Source of the DNA: CAZEJS01 sp964512645
GTDB lineage: Bacteria; Actinomycetota; Geothermincolia; Fen-727; Anoxymicrobiaceae
Direction: 5' to 3'
Length of the DNA: 64,000 bases
Assembly (NCBI GenBank): GCA_964512645.1
Contig: CAZEJS010000009.1
Span: forward strand, 1-64,000
Part shown: piece after piece, positions 16,599 to 25,699 of the stretch
How the letters are laid out: each line of letters begins with the position of its first letter
How positions within the stretch are numbered: position 1 is the stretch's first letter
Position numbers and translations under genes: made by a program
The notes under the pieces: model-generated
The model's database searches: none
What the model saw: the letters and a program-made list of their open reading frames with translations, nothing else
What the model was told of the DNA's origin: nothing

Positions 16599-17702
16599 AT
16601 GGCTTTGCTGAGCGAGATAATGGATGCCCTGGGGCAGGTCTACCCCTGGGAGTTGGCCGCTGACGACCCCTCTTCCGGCCTTCTGTGCGGGTCACCGGAA
16701 GACCGCGCGACCAGGGTGTGGTGTTCGGTGGGTGTTTCCGAAGGCACGCTCAGGCGCGCCGCGGACGAGGGCGTGGACCTCGTGGTCGTTCACGACCCCT
16801 TCTTTGCCGGTGCCCCCCGGGAGGTGGCGGGCCGGGCCGCGGCGAGGGAGTGCCGGTCGGCCCGAACCCGTGGCATCGGCATCATCGGGTGCTGCCGCAA
16901 CCTGGCCGTGTCACCCCGGGGGACGGCGGGCCTGACGGCCCGTGACCTGGGTGTAAGACGCCCTGTGCCCATATTGCCTGTGCCTGACGCGTGGCTTGCC
17001 AAGGTAGTGGTCTTCGTGCCTGACGAGGCGCTCGAAGAGGTCTTCCTTGCGATGGCCGGGGCGGGCGCCGGGGCGCTGGGGGATTACACACACGCCGGGT
17101 TCAGGACGAGAGGAACCGGCACCTTTCTCCCGGGGGCGGGGGCGAATCCTTTCAAGGGGCGCGTGGGACGGCTCGAGTTTGTGGACGAGACGCGCCTGGA
17201 GATGGTCTGTCCTTCGTTCCTGCTGGAGAGGGTCGCGGGGGCGATGCTGGAGGCGCACCCTTACGAGGAGGTCGCCTACGACGTGTACCGCACCGAAACG
17301 CCGGTGCCCTGGGGATACGGGAGGATTGGAAACCTCGAGTCCGGAATGCCCGGAGACGCTCTTCAGGAGAGAATCGCCGGCCTTTTTCCCTCTGCTGATA
17401 TCATTGTACCCGCAGACGGCGCCCGCGCCGCAGTCAGAGTCGCAGTCGCGCCTGGGGCGGGCGACCGGCTCCTTTATCCCGCGCTGGATTTGGGCGCCGA
17501 GGTTTTTATCACCGGGGAGTTGAACCGGAAGGCGATGGCCTTCGCGCTCGAGGCCGGGGTCACGGTGGCGGTTCTGGGATTCGACTCGAGTCACGACGTG
17601 GCTACCGGAGAACTGGTGAAGGTCCTGGAGGCCGCAGCCTTCGAACGAGACTGGAATATTGAGATCAAGAAGATGCCGACCGGGGGGAAAGATGGCGATT
17701 GA
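16599..17702 (+). CDS. NIF3/YqfO-like protein with internal PII-like domain and degenerate metal site
   Basis: Member of the NIF3 family, 367 residues, with the split NIF3 fold around an inserted YqfO/COG3323 domain (about 132-235, containing GTGTFLPGAGANPF and AHPYEE). The family normally binds two metals through five ligands. Here HH has become VHDP, the HTNLD-type loop reads CRNLAVS, and the final GHxxxE reads GFDSSHD, so only one of the expected His ligands remains. The protein may be a non-metal binding or regulatory version. ATG 16599 was chosen over an upstream TTG. Its 3' end overlaps the following zinc-ribbon gene by 11 bases, a pairing common in Actinobacteria. Confidence 0.8.
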   Translation: MALLSEIMDALGQVYPWELAADDPSSGLLCGSPEDRATRVWCSVGVSEGTLRRAADEGVDLVVVHDPFFAGAPREVAGRAAARECRSARTRGIGIIGCCRNLAVSPRGTAGLTARDLGVRRPVPILPVPDAWLAKVVVFVPDEALEEVFLAMAGAGAGALGDYTHAGFRTRGTGTFLPGAGANPFKGRVGRLEFVDETRLEMVCPSFLLERVAGAMLEAHPYEEVAYDVYRTETPVPWGYGRIGNLESGMPGDALQERIAGLFPSADIIVPADGARAAVRVAVAPGAGDRLLYPALDLGAEVFITGELNRKAMAFALEAGVTVAVLGFDSSHDVATGELVKVLEAAAFERDWNIEIKKMPTGGKDGD

Positions 17703-18423
17703 ACTGGCGCCGGAGGAGCTCGCGGAGACGCTGAAAGAGGTGCAGGACCTGGACACGCGGATTTTCGCCCTCGAGCGCCGCATCGACGAGCTGCCCGAGA
17801 AGCACCGTCTCGGCGAGATAGCCGGAGAGCTCGCGGGCGCGCGCGATGACCTCGGGTCAACGGAAGCGGAGTTCGAGGCGCTCAGCCAGAAGCAGCACAG
17901 GTTGGACGGCGAGCTGGACCTCCTGGTGAAAAAGATGAAAGCCGAAGAGGAGAAGCTCTTCAGCGGAAAGATAACGAACCCCAAGGAGCTGGCGTCCATC
18001 CAGGCGGAGATATTCTCGCTGCGCCGGAAGAGAGACGAGATGGAGACCGAGGACCTCGAAGAAATGGAAGAGATGGACAGGCTCTCCACTGCTCTCGAAG
18101 AACTCAAGAGGCTCGTTGCCACCGCCGAGCGGGGCCAGGAGGATGCCCTGGAGAAGCACGGGGAGGAGCTCGACGAGCTGCGGGCCGAAGTCGCGTCTCT
18201 CGAACGGGAGCGTGACGCCCTCAAGGCCAGGCTTCCCGAGGAGGTCGTGGTCGACTACGACAAGCTGATCCTCTCCAAGGCGGGTCTCGCGGTCGCCCGG
18301 ATAGTCCAGGGGCGGACGTGCGGGGGTTGCCGCATCGAGTTCTCCAGGAGCCAGGTCGACAGGTTCCAGCACGAGGATGGCATTTTCCGATGCGAGTACT
18401 GCCGCAGGATACTGGTGAAATGA
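17692..18423 (+). CDS. Coiled-coil protein with C4-type zinc ribbon (COG1579)
   Basis: A 243-residue cytoplasmic protein. Residues about 10-185 are a long charged coiled coil. The C-terminus carries a zinc ribbon, CGGC at about 211-214 and CEYC at about 235-238. The family is widespread in Actinobacteria and proposed to bind nucleic acid, without a settled function. ATG 17692 follows CGGGGGGAAA and overlaps the NIF3-like gene, and its stop overlaps the RNase HI start (ATGA), so the three genes form one operon. Confidence 0.85.
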   Translation: MAIELAPEELAETLKEVQDLDTRIFALERRIDELPEKHRLGEIAGELAGARDDLGSTEAEFEALSQKQHRLDGELDLLVKKMKAEEEKLFSGKITNPKELASIQAEIFSLRRKRDEMETEDLEEMEEMDRLSTALEELKRLVATAERGQEDALEKHGEELDELRAEVASLERERDALKARLPEEVVVDYDKLILSKAGLAVARIVQGRTCGGCRIEFSRSQVDRFQHEDGIFRCEYCRRILVK

Positions 18424-18917
18424 GCGGGGAAAAGCGTGCAACGGACGGATTCGTTCCACGCGGGGAACGGCATATTGCTGTCTATACCGACGGGGCCGCG
18501 AGAGGCAATCCCGGTCCCGCGGGTGCGGGGGCCATGGCCGTTTCTCCCTCGGGAGAAGTGGTGGCCGAGGTGAGCCGGTACCTGGGTGAAGCCACGAACA
18601 ACGTTGCCGAATACATGGCTCTGATCCTGGTGCTCGAGGAGGTGCGACCTCACGCCTACCGCCACCTCACGGTCTACACTGACAGCAAACTGATGGCGAA
18701 CCAGGTCACAGGTGGTTACAAGGTGAAGAGCCCGAGCCTGAAGCCCCTGGTCGCCCGGGTGAGGTCGCTGTTCGATGAGTACCGAACGGTAGAGGTACAA
18801 TATATCCCCAGAGAGAAGAATACCGCGTGTGACGCCCTGGCGAACAGGGCTGTCGACGCGGGGTTGAGCGGACTGCAGGAGCCGATCGTGGTTGCTGGCC
18901 AGGAGCCGCTCTTCTGA
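18420..18917 (+). CDS. Ribonuclease HI family protein
   Basis: Endonuclease of the RNA strand of RNA-DNA hybrids. All four acidic catalytic positions are visible: YTDGAARGNPG, NVAEYMAL, VYTDSKL and NTACDALAN. The protein has 165 residues, starting at ATG 18420, which overlaps the previous stop. The same frame is open upstream but antiparallel to family length. The extended loop after the third strand (KVKSPSLKPL) resembles the bacterial and archaeal short RNase HI group without the basic protrusion. Translationally coupled to the zinc-ribbon gene. Confidence 0.88.
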   Translation: MSGEKRATDGFVPRGERHIAVYTDGAARGNPGPAGAGAMAVSPSGEVVAEVSRYLGEATNNVAEYMALILVLEEVRPHAYRHLTVYTDSKLMANQVTGGYKVKSPSLKPLVARVRSLFDEYRTVEVQYIPREKNTACDALANRAVDAGLSGLQEPIVVAGQEPLF

Positions 18918-19028
18918 CGTGTACCGACCTTGGACCGGTCGGCTTGGGACTGCCCGGGCCGGGGTCTCCGCCCCGGGCCCCCGCCGGGCTTCGAAGTGCG
19001 CCGGCGGCGATTCTGGAGATAGATAGAG

Positions 19029-20318
19029 ATGGACTGCTGCATTATCGGAACCGGGTACGTCGGCCTGGTGACCGGAGCGTGCCTCGCGGACATGGGTCAC
19101 GCCGTCATGTGTGTGGACCAGAATGAGGAGAAGGTGGAGTCCCTTTCCTCCGGCCACGTTCCCATATACGAAGCCGGGCTGGAAGGTCTGGTGCGCGGGA
19201 ACCTGAAATCGGGGGCCCTGCGGTTCACCACCAGCATCTCCGAGGCGGTCCGATCGAGCGAGTTTATTTTCATCACGGTCGACACGCCGTCGGACGCCGG
19301 GGGCAACGCCGACCTGAGAAACGTGGACGAGGTGGCGCGCCAGATAGCCCTGGCCCTTGACGGTTACAAGGTGATCATAAACAAGAGCACGGTCCCGGTC
19401 GGCAGCACCATGCGGGTGCTGAGGATAATCGAGGAGAGCATGCCCGAGTACCACGAGTTCGACGTGGTGTCCAACCCGGAGTTCCTCAGGGAAGGGACCG
19501 CGGTGTCCGACTTCCAGAGGCCGGCCCGGATCATCATCGGCAGCGATTCGCAGAAGGCGGCCATGAAGATGACCGCGCTGTACAGGGGCATCGACGCGCC
19601 GGTGCTGATAACAGACCCGGCGAGCGCCGAGATGATCAAGTACGCATCGAACGCCTTCCTGGCAACGAAGGTTTCCTACATCAACGCGATCTCCAACCTC
19701 TGCGAAGCCGTGGGGGCGGATGTCCGCGAAGTGTCGCTGGGCATGGGGTACGACGAGCGGATCGGTTTCGAGTTTCTCAAGGCCGGTCCCGGGTTCGGCG
19801 GGTCCTGTTTTCCCAAGGACTGCAGGGCGCTTCTGCATATCTCCCGGGACAACGGCTATGACTTCGAGCTGCTCGAGGGCGTCCTCAAGGTCAACAAGGA
19901 GCAGCAGGAGCGGATGGTCGCCAAGGTCGAAAGGGCCCTGGGCGGCCTGGAAGGCAGGAGGGTGTGCCTGCTGGGGCTCGCTTTCAAGGCGAACACCGAC
20001 GACGTACGCGAGTCGCCCGCGCTCGTCATCGGCAGGACCTTGATGGAGAAAGGGGCGGCCGTCACGGCCTACGACCCGGAGGCGATGGAGAACGCGGCCG
20101 GTGAGATCGACGGCGCGCAGTTCGCCGGGGACGCCTACGAGGCCGTCAAAGACGCGGACGCCCTGGTCCTGCTGACGGAATGGGACGAGTTCAAGTGGCT
20201 CGACTACTCCCGGGTGAAGGAGCTCATGCGGGCGCCTTTCATCATCGACACCCGCAACTGCCTGGACGGAGCGGTGCTGCGCAAGATCGGTTTCACGTAT
20301 GAAGGAGTGGGACGATGA
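19029..20318 (+). CDS. ugd: UDP-glucose 6-dehydrogenase
   Basis: NAD-dependent two-step oxidation of UDP-glucose to UDP-glucuronate, a precursor for acidic surface polysaccharides. The 429-residue length is typical. The Rossmann motif GTGYVGLVTG is at residues 7-16, the catalytic cysteine is C260 in GFGGSCFPKD, and the central helix and C-terminal UDP-binding domain (FKANTDDVRESP) follow. ATG 19029 is first gene of the polysaccharide group and its stop overlaps the next start. Confidence 0.94.
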   Translation: MDCCIIGTGYVGLVTGACLADMGHAVMCVDQNEEKVESLSSGHVPIYEAGLEGLVRGNLKSGALRFTTSISEAVRSSEFIFITVDTPSDAGGNADLRNVDEVARQIALALDGYKVIINKSTVPVGSTMRVLRIIEESMPEYHEFDVVSNPEFLREGTAVSDFQRPARIIIGSDSQKAAMKMTALYRGIDAPVLITDPASAEMIKYASNAFLATKVSYINAISNLCEAVGADVREVSLGMGYDERIGFEFLKAGPGFGGSCFPKDCRALLHISRDNGYDFELLEGVLKVNKEQQERMVAKVERALGGLEGRRVCLLGLAFKANTDDVRESPALVIGRTLMEKGAAVTAYDPEAMENAAGEIDGAQFAGDAYEAVKDADALVLLTEWDEFKWLDYSRVKELMRAPFIIDTRNCLDGAVLRKIGFTYEGVGR

Positions 20319-21001
20319 AGCTGACCGTCGTCATGCCGGTCTTCAACGAGAGGAACACTATCCAGGAGATCCTCAGAAGAGTCCGGGCAGTGGACCTCGG
20401 CGAGATAGCCAAGGAGATAATCGTCGTGGACGACGGCTCCACCGACGGCACACGTGACATCCTCGCCCTCGAGGAGGATTCCACCACCAGGGTGCTGCGT
20501 CACGATTGCAACAGGGGCAAGGGCGCGGCCATCCGGACCGCGCTGGAGCATGCGACCGGGGATTTCCTGATCATCCAGGACGCCGACCTCGAGTACGACC
20601 CCGACGATTACCGGGCGCTTATCGGGCCGATACTCAAGAAGAAGGCCGAGGTCGTCTACGGCTCCCGCTTCACCGGCGAGCACAGGAACATGCTGTTCTG
20701 GCACATGCTGGGCAACAAATTCCTTTCGCTTGTCACCAACGTCCTCTACAACACCACCATCTCGGACATGGAGACCTGTTACAAGCTCTTCTGGCGCCCG
20801 GTGCTGGACGGTGTCGTCATCAAATCGAACCGGTTCAACTTCGAGCCCGAGATAACGGCCAAGATGCTCAAGAAGAAGGTCCGGATATACGAGGTGCCGA
20901 TCTCCTACGCGGGCCGCGAATACTCCGAGGGAAAGAAGATCACCTGGCGGGACGGTTTTTCCGCCCTCTGGACGCTGGTCAAGTACAGGTTCGTCGACTG
21001 A
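20315..21001 (+). CDS. Family 2 glycosyltransferase, polyprenyl-phosphate sugar synthase type
   Basis: Probable inverting transferase of a sugar from a nucleotide sugar to a polyprenyl phosphate at the inner membrane face. The 228-residue protein matches the DPM1-like branch: MPVFNERNTI, VVDDGSTDGT, QDADLEYDP for metal and donor binding, and the late SYAGREYSEGKKI stretch. It lacks membrane helices. It overlaps ugd by four bases and precedes a small membrane protein that could flip the lipid-linked sugar. Confidence 0.85.
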   Translation: MKLTVVMPVFNERNTIQEILRRVRAVDLGEIAKEIIVVDDGSTDGTRDILALEEDSTTRVLRHDCNRGKGAAIRTALEHATGDFLIIQDADLEYDPDDYRALIGPILKKKAEVVYGSRFTGEHRNMLFWHMLGNKFLSLVTNVLYNTTISDMETCYKLFWRPVLDGVVIKSNRFNFEPEITAKMLKKKVRIYEVPISYAGREYSEGKKITWRDGFSALWTLVKYRFVD

Positions 21002-21023
21002 GGGACGTTCGGGAGGTTTCCAG

Positions 21024-21521
21024 ATGTCGAAGACGCTGGTCAACGTGGCGCTGCTGGTGATAAGCATCGGCCTTGCCATCACCGGTCAGCTTGCCATGAA
21101 GGCGGGCATGAACAAAGTGACCGACAACGGGGAGAGGCCTCTGGAGTTCAAGGAGTTCGCGCACCCCTGGACCCTGGCCGGGCGTGTCGTGAAGGACGGC
21201 CCGTGGGCGGTCGGAGGGATATTCCTCTACGCGATCTCGGCCCTTTTCTGGCTGGTGGTGCTGTCCCGGGTGCCCTTGAGCGTGGCCTACCCGATCGTCG
21301 CGGTCGGCTACGTGGTGGTGGTGGTCTATTCCAGGTTCGTCTTCAAGGAGCCCGTAAGAGCGGTCGCCTGGGTCGGGCTGGTGTTTATCGTGATCGGAGT
21401 ATCGATCACCGCCCTGGGGCTCAAGGAGGAGAAGCCCCGGGGGGCGGACGGTCTGAAGGCCCCGGCGCGCCTGGCCGCGGACGAGGCCGGGCCCGGGCAA
21501 ACGGCAACCACCGACAGATGA
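21024..21521 (+). CDS. Small four-helix EamA/SMR-type membrane protein, possible lipid-sugar flippase
   Basis: A 165-residue protein with four predicted membrane helices (about 4-24, 62-82, 86-106, 113-132). The first helix ends in GQLAMKAGM, typical of ArnE/ArnF and SMR-like proteins. Placed directly after a DPM-type glycosyltransferase, it could move an undecaprenyl-phosphate-linked sugar across the membrane. This is inference from order. ATG 21024 follows GGGAGG. Its stop overlaps the next gene's ATG. Confidence 0.72.
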   Translation: MSKTLVNVALLVISIGLAITGQLAMKAGMNKVTDNGERPLEFKEFAHPWTLAGRVVKDGPWAVGGIFLYAISALFWLVVLSRVPLSVAYPIVAVGYVVVVVYSRFVFKEPVRAVAWVGLVFIVIGVSITALGLKEEKPRGADGLKAPARLAADEAGPGQTATTDR

Positions 21522-22570
21522 GATCTGTTGCGATAGTAGTCATCAACTTCAACGGGCTGGCCGACCTGCCCGGGTGCCTGGAGGCCGTCGAGGCCCAGAC
21601 GTTCCCGGGGATCGACCTGGTGATCATAGACAACCATTCCACCGACGGATCGCGTGAATGGCTGAGGGGCTGGGTCGGGGAGGCAGGGACTCGCGGCAGA
21701 TTTGCCGCCCGGCCGCCGGCGCTCATCGAGAACGCGCACAACGCCGGGTTCAGTCCCGCGCTGAACCAGGGCATACGCGCCACCACCTCCGACCTGGTCA
21801 TGCCCCTGAACACCGACGTGGTCTTGAGAGAGGATTTCGTCGAGGTCCTGGCGGCCTGTTTCGGCGATCAAGGCGTCGGCAGCGCCAGCGGCAAGCTGCT
21901 GAGGTTCCCGGTTGGGGGGGTTTCGAACGAGATCGACTCGGTGGGTCACGTAATCTTCCGGAACAGGCTCGCGTGGAACCTCGGGGAAGGGTTGCCCGGC
22001 GACAGGGAGTTCCTGGAGAAGGCCGAGGTCTGGGGCACCTGCGGGGCGGCTGCGGTCTACTCCAGGGAGATGCTCGAGGACGTGGCGGTGGAAGGGGAGT
22101 TCTTCGACGAGGATTTCTTCGCGTTCTGGGAAGACCTCGACCTCGACTGGAGGGCCCGCATGCGCGGATGGCGCTGCGTCATGGACCCGGCGGCGCTCGC
22201 CTGGCACAGGCGCGGCGGGGCCGGCTATCGCAAATCGCTCCTGGTCGAGAGGCACAACCTCAAGAACCGGCATCTTATGATGCTCAAGAACGACCAGGCG
22301 AGGTTCGTCCTGAGGAATCTTCCGGGAATGCTCACCGTAGAGGTCCTGAAAGCGGCGGCGCTTCTCGTGCGCTGCCCGCGCGCCCTGGGCGCCTACCTGG
22401 ACGTGGTGAGGCTCGCGCCTTCCATGCTGGTGAAGAGGCGGTCTATCCAGTCGCGCAGGTTGGTGCCGGCGGGCGAGCTCGAGTCCTGGTTCGCCCCGTT
22501 CCATTACAAGAAATGGTTCAGAAGACACCTGCTGAACAGAGGTGGAATGATCGAGGGAGCGGAGGGATGA
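21518..22570 (+). CDS. Family 2 glycosyltransferase
   Basis: Sugar transfer in surface polysaccharide assembly, 350 residues. GT-A core: VVINFNGLADLPGCL, DNHSTDGS, MPLNTDVVL as the acidic metal-binding element, and the acceptor-side DEDFFAFWEDLDLDWR typical of rhamnosyltransferase-like proteins. ATG 21518 overlaps the previous stop (ATGA); the open frame upstream is not homologous. A hydrophobic segment near 270-290 may contact the membrane. Confidence 0.85.
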   Translation: MRSVAIVVINFNGLADLPGCLEAVEAQTFPGIDLVIIDNHSTDGSREWLRGWVGEAGTRGRFAARPPALIENAHNAGFSPALNQGIRATTSDLVMPLNTDVVLREDFVEVLAACFGDQGVGSASGKLLRFPVGGVSNEIDSVGHVIFRNRLAWNLGEGLPGDREFLEKAEVWGTCGAAAVYSREMLEDVAVEGEFFDEDFFAFWEDLDLDWRARMRGWRCVMDPAALAWHRRGGAGYRKSLLVERHNLKNRHLMMLKNDQARFVLRNLPGMLTVEVLKAAALLVRCPRALGAYLDVVRLAPSMLVKRRSIQSRRLVPAGELESWFAPFHYKKWFRRHLLNRGGMIEGAEG

Positions 22571-23535
22571 ACGGCGGAATGGCGCCGTCCGGCGGCGGCG
22601 CGGGCGGGACCGCCCGGGCGCTCGCGGGTTGTGATGTCGCGGTTGTGATCATCAACAAGAACACGCGGGAGTTCCTGAGTAAATGCCTCGAGACCGTGCT
22701 CGACCAGGACTATCCCGGGAAGATCAGTTGCTGGGTCGTGGACAACGCTTCGGTTGACGGCAGCGCCCCGATGGTGCTGGCCGACTTCCCGGGCGTGAAC
22801 CTGGTGTGGAACAGCTCGAACGCCGGTTACTCCCGGGCCTGCAACCAGGGCATAAGGGCAACCTGCGAGCCCGTGGTGATGGTGCTCAACAGCGACACTA
22901 CCCTCAGCAGGGATACGGTCTCCTCTCTCGTCGCCTGCCTGGACAGGAACCCGGCGGCGGGCGTGGTCGCTCCGCTGCTGCGCAACACCGACGGCAGCCT
23001 GCAGTACTCGTGCCGCGGGTTTCCCTCCGTCAAGACCGCTTTCGCGCACGCTTTTCTGGGTCTCTTCAAAGCGGACAACGTCCACTCCGCCCGGTACAAG
23101 AAGATGGCCTGGGACCACGCGGAGGAGTGCGAGGTGCCGTGGGTCTCGGGGGCGTTCATGGCCATACGCCGGGAGGCGTTTGACGAGATAGGGGGCTTCG
23201 ACGAGGGCTATTTCATGTACGTGGAGGACGTCGACCTCTGCTGGAGGATGTGGCGGGCCGGCCGCAGCGTGGTCTACCTGCCGGACGGGGAGGTCTGCCA
23301 CCACGTCGGCATGAGCAGCCGCGCGGTGCCCGCGCGCATGGTGTTCCACCATCACGCCAGTATGTTACGCTTCCATCGTAAGACCTACGACGGCCCTGCC
23401 CGGAGGCCGGTGAACGTTCTGGTGACCGCGGGCATAGTCGTGCGCGTCGCCCTGATAATGGGGCTCAACGCCTTGTACAGGATCCGGGAAGCCCTCGGGG
23501 GGGCGGCCAGGGTTATCATGCCCGGGAGGCAGTAA
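22567..23535 (+). CDS. Family 2 glycosyltransferase, WbbL/rhamnosyltransferase-like
   Basis: A 322-residue paralogue of the gene before it. The GT-A core shows VVIINKNTREFL, DNASVDGS, LNSDTTL and the DEGYFMYVEDVDLCWR motif. A C-terminal hydrophobic helix (about 287-305) suggests membrane association. ATG 22567 overlaps the previous stop. Linked to nucleotide-sugar genes for GDP-deoxyhexoses, so transfer of a rhamnose-like sugar is plausible but not shown. Confidence 0.85.
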   Translation: MNGGMAPSGGGAGGTARALAGCDVAVVIINKNTREFLSKCLETVLDQDYPGKISCWVVDNASVDGSAPMVLADFPGVNLVWNSSNAGYSRACNQGIRATCEPVVMVLNSDTTLSRDTVSSLVACLDRNPAAGVVAPLLRNTDGSLQYSCRGFPSVKTAFAHAFLGLFKADNVHSARYKKMAWDHAEECEVPWVSGAFMAIRREAFDEIGGFDEGYFMYVEDVDLCWRMWRAGRSVVYLPDGEVCHHVGMSSRAVPARMVFHHHASMLRFHRKTYDGPARRPVNVLVTAGIVVRVALIMGLNALYRIREALGGAARVIMPGRQ

Positions 23536-24497
23536 TGGAGCGAGTCTTGATAACAGGGGCGGACGGCTTCGTCGCGTCCCACCTCGTAGCGGAACTCGCG
23601 GGCGAGCTGACATGTGAAATTACCGGCGTCGGGCTGCAGCCGAGGCCGCGGATAAAAACCGGCCGACTCGACTATCACGTTCTGGACCTTACCGACTACG
23701 AGCTGGTGAAGGACCTCGTGGAACGGACGAGGCCGGACGCGGTGTTCCACCTGGCGGCCATGCCTTCGGTGGCGAAGTCCTGGGAAGACCCCTGGAGCAC
23801 TTACCGGGTCAACGTTCTGGGACAGGTCAACCTGATGGAGGCCATCAGGCGCGCCGGCCTGGAGGCCAGTGTGCACATAGCCTGCTCGAGCGAAGAGTAC
23901 GGCAAGGTACAGCCTTCGGACATGCCCATGACCGAGGACCTGCCCTTCAGCCCCTGCAGCCATTACGCGGTGAGCAAGGTGGCCCAGGAGACACTCGGCC
24001 TGATGTACTTCCAGGCCTTCTCCTGGCGGGTGCTGGTCACCAGGGGCTTCAACCAGGCGGGCCCGGGACAATCTTCCGATTTCGTGATTTCCTCCTTTGC
24101 GCGGCAGATCGCCCAGATAGAGGCGGGCCTGTGCGAGCCTTTTATCAAGGTGGGAAACCTCGAGGCCCGGCGCGATTTCATGGATGTGCGGGACACCGTG
24201 AGGGCGTACCGGATGATCATGGAGCGGGGTGTGGCCGGGTCCAGCTACAACGTTTGCAGCGGCAGCGCCAGATCCATTGAAGACATATTGGAGATGCTCC
24301 TGGGGTTGAGCGCCGCCGTGATCGAGGTGGAACGCGACCCGATGAGGCAGCGCCCCAGTGACATACCCCTGCTGCTGGGCGATAACGGCAAGCTCAGGCG
24401 GGAGACCGGCTGGGAGCCGCTGATAGACATCGAGGCGACCCTCCGTGACACCCTTGACTACTGGAGGGAGCACCTGATGGGCGGGGGAGAGAGTTGA
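23535..24497 (+). CDS. NAD-dependent epimerase/dehydratase, GDP-mannose dehydratase/reductase family
   Basis: Extended short-chain dehydrogenase, 320 residues, acting on a GDP-sugar. The cofactor turn is GADGFVASH (residues 8-16). The catalytic triad is visible as SSEE for the Ser/Glu part and YAVSK for Tyr and Lys. VGNLEARRDFMDVRD is the family's substrate-side signature. It is close in sequence to the gene at 25700, so the pair may perform dehydration (GMD) and reduction (RMD) of GDP-4-keto-6-deoxymannose. Which gene does which is uncertain. ATG 23535 shares one base with the previous stop. Confidence 0.8.
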   Translation: MERVLITGADGFVASHLVAELAGELTCEITGVGLQPRPRIKTGRLDYHVLDLTDYELVKDLVERTRPDAVFHLAAMPSVAKSWEDPWSTYRVNVLGQVNLMEAIRRAGLEASVHIACSSEEYGKVQPSDMPMTEDLPFSPCSHYAVSKVAQETLGLMYFQAFSWRVLVTRGFNQAGPGQSSDFVISSFARQIAQIEAGLCEPFIKVGNLEARRDFMDVRDTVRAYRMIMERGVAGSSYNVCSGSARSIEDILEMLLGLSAAVIEVERDPMRQRPSDIPLLLGDNGKLRRETGWEPLIDIEATLRDTLDYWREHLMGGGES

Positions 24498-25609
24498 AAG
24501 CGGCGATGCTCGTAGGCGGCTTCGGCACGCGGTTGAGGCCATTGACGCTGACAACTCCCAAGCCGATGCTGCCCCTGGTGAACGTTCCGTTCCTGGAGAT
24601 CGAGCTGCTTCACCTCAAGCAGTACGGCATCGAAGAGGTCGTGCTGTCCACCGGCTATCTTCCCGCGGTTTTCGACGAATACTTCGGCGACGGCTCGAGA
24701 CTGGGCATGAAGCTCATCCACGTCACCGAGGACGAGCCGCTGGGGACCTGCGGCGCCATCAAGAACGTTGCGGATCACCTGGGGTCCGGGCCGGTTATCG
24801 TGTGCAACGGCGATATCCTGACCGACCTGGACATCCGTGCGCTCCTCGACTACCACGAAGACAAAGGCGCGGCGGTGACCATAACGCTGACTCCGGTCGA
24901 GGACCCTACGGCCTACGGACTCGTGCCCCTGGACGACGACGGGCGCATCGAGGAGTTTCTCGAGAAGCCTTCTTGGGACCAGGTCGTGACCAACATGATT
25001 AACGCCGGCACGTACGTGCTGGACCCGAGGGTCCTCGACCAGGTTCCTCCCGGGGAGAAATACTCCTTCGAGCGTCAGCTCTTCCCCGACCTGCTCGAAC
25101 AGGGCGAGAGGCTCTACGGCTTCCCGTCCGATTGCTACTGGCTTGACCTGGGGACCCCGGAGAAGTACCTCGCGGCGCATCACGACATCCTCGGTGGTGA
25201 GATCGAGGTCCCGATGCGGGGTCGCAGTGGAGAGGGCGGAGTAACGGTCGGGGAGGGCGCGAGCATCGACGACTCGGCGCACCTGCAGGGCCCGGCGCTG
25301 ATCGGCGATGGGGTGACGGTAGGCCCCGGCGCCAGGATCATGCCGCTCAGCAGCATCGGCGACGGCGTCACCGTGCAGGCCGGGGCGCGGGTCGAGGCTT
25401 CCGTGGTGCTCGATGGAGCCGTGCTCGGGGAGAGGTCGGTTGTGGAGGAGAGCATCGTGGGGAAAGGGGCCGTCCTCGGCGCCGGGTGTCATGTTGCGGA
25501 CGGTTCGGTCTTGGGTGATAATATCGTCTCTGGCGATGACAACGAGTTCCGCAATGGGATTCGGGTCTGGCCTTCGACCAGGATCGAGGCCGGCAGGATA
25601 AAGTTCTAA
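24494..25609 (+). CDS. Sugar-1-phosphate nucleotidyltransferase, probable mannose-1-phosphate guanylyltransferase
   Basis: Forms an NDP-sugar, most likely GDP-mannose, from sugar-1-phosphate and NTP. The signature GGFGTRLRPLTLTTPKPM is at residues 8-25, followed by CNGDILTD for metal binding and YSFERQLFPDLL. After residue 240 a left-handed beta-helix of hexapeptide repeats (VGEGASIDDSAHL onward) closes the 371-residue protein. TTG 24494 overlaps the previous stop and follows GGGGGAGAG. A terminator-like hairpin lies just after the stop. Confidence 0.85.
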   Translation: MKAAMLVGGFGTRLRPLTLTTPKPMLPLVNVPFLEIELLHLKQYGIEEVVLSTGYLPAVFDEYFGDGSRLGMKLIHVTEDEPLGTCGAIKNVADHLGSGPVIVCNGDILTDLDIRALLDYHEDKGAAVTITLTPVEDPTAYGLVPLDDDGRIEEFLEKPSWDQVVTNMINAGTYVLDPRVLDQVPPGEKYSFERQLFPDLLEQGERLYGFPSDCYWLDLGTPEKYLAAHHDILGGEIEVPMRGRSGEGGVTVGEGASIDDSAHLQGPALIGDGVTVGPGARIMPLSSIGDGVTVQAGARVEASVVLDGAVLGERSVVEESIVGKGAVLGAGCHVADGSVLGDNIVSGDDNEFRNGIRVWPSTRIEAGRIKF

Positions 25610-25619
25610 AAAGAAATAC

Positions 25620-25647
25620 CGGCGCCCGGCGCCGCGTTTGTTTTGTT
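25620..25647 (+). terminator. Hairpin with T-rich tail after the nucleotidyltransferase gene
   Basis: CGGCG and CGCCG arms with a five-base loop are followed by CGTTTGTTTTGTT. This is the clearest rho-independent-type signal inside the polysaccharide group and may split it into two transcripts. Confidence 0.5.
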
Positions 25648-25699
25648 ACACGGAGAACCGGCTCTCGTTGTGGGGCCGGGCGTTTCGCGGAGGTGTGTA

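Noticed and set aside
18918..19028. Regulatory RNA before ugd
   Set aside because: The 110-base gap is very G+C-rich with no recognised motif.
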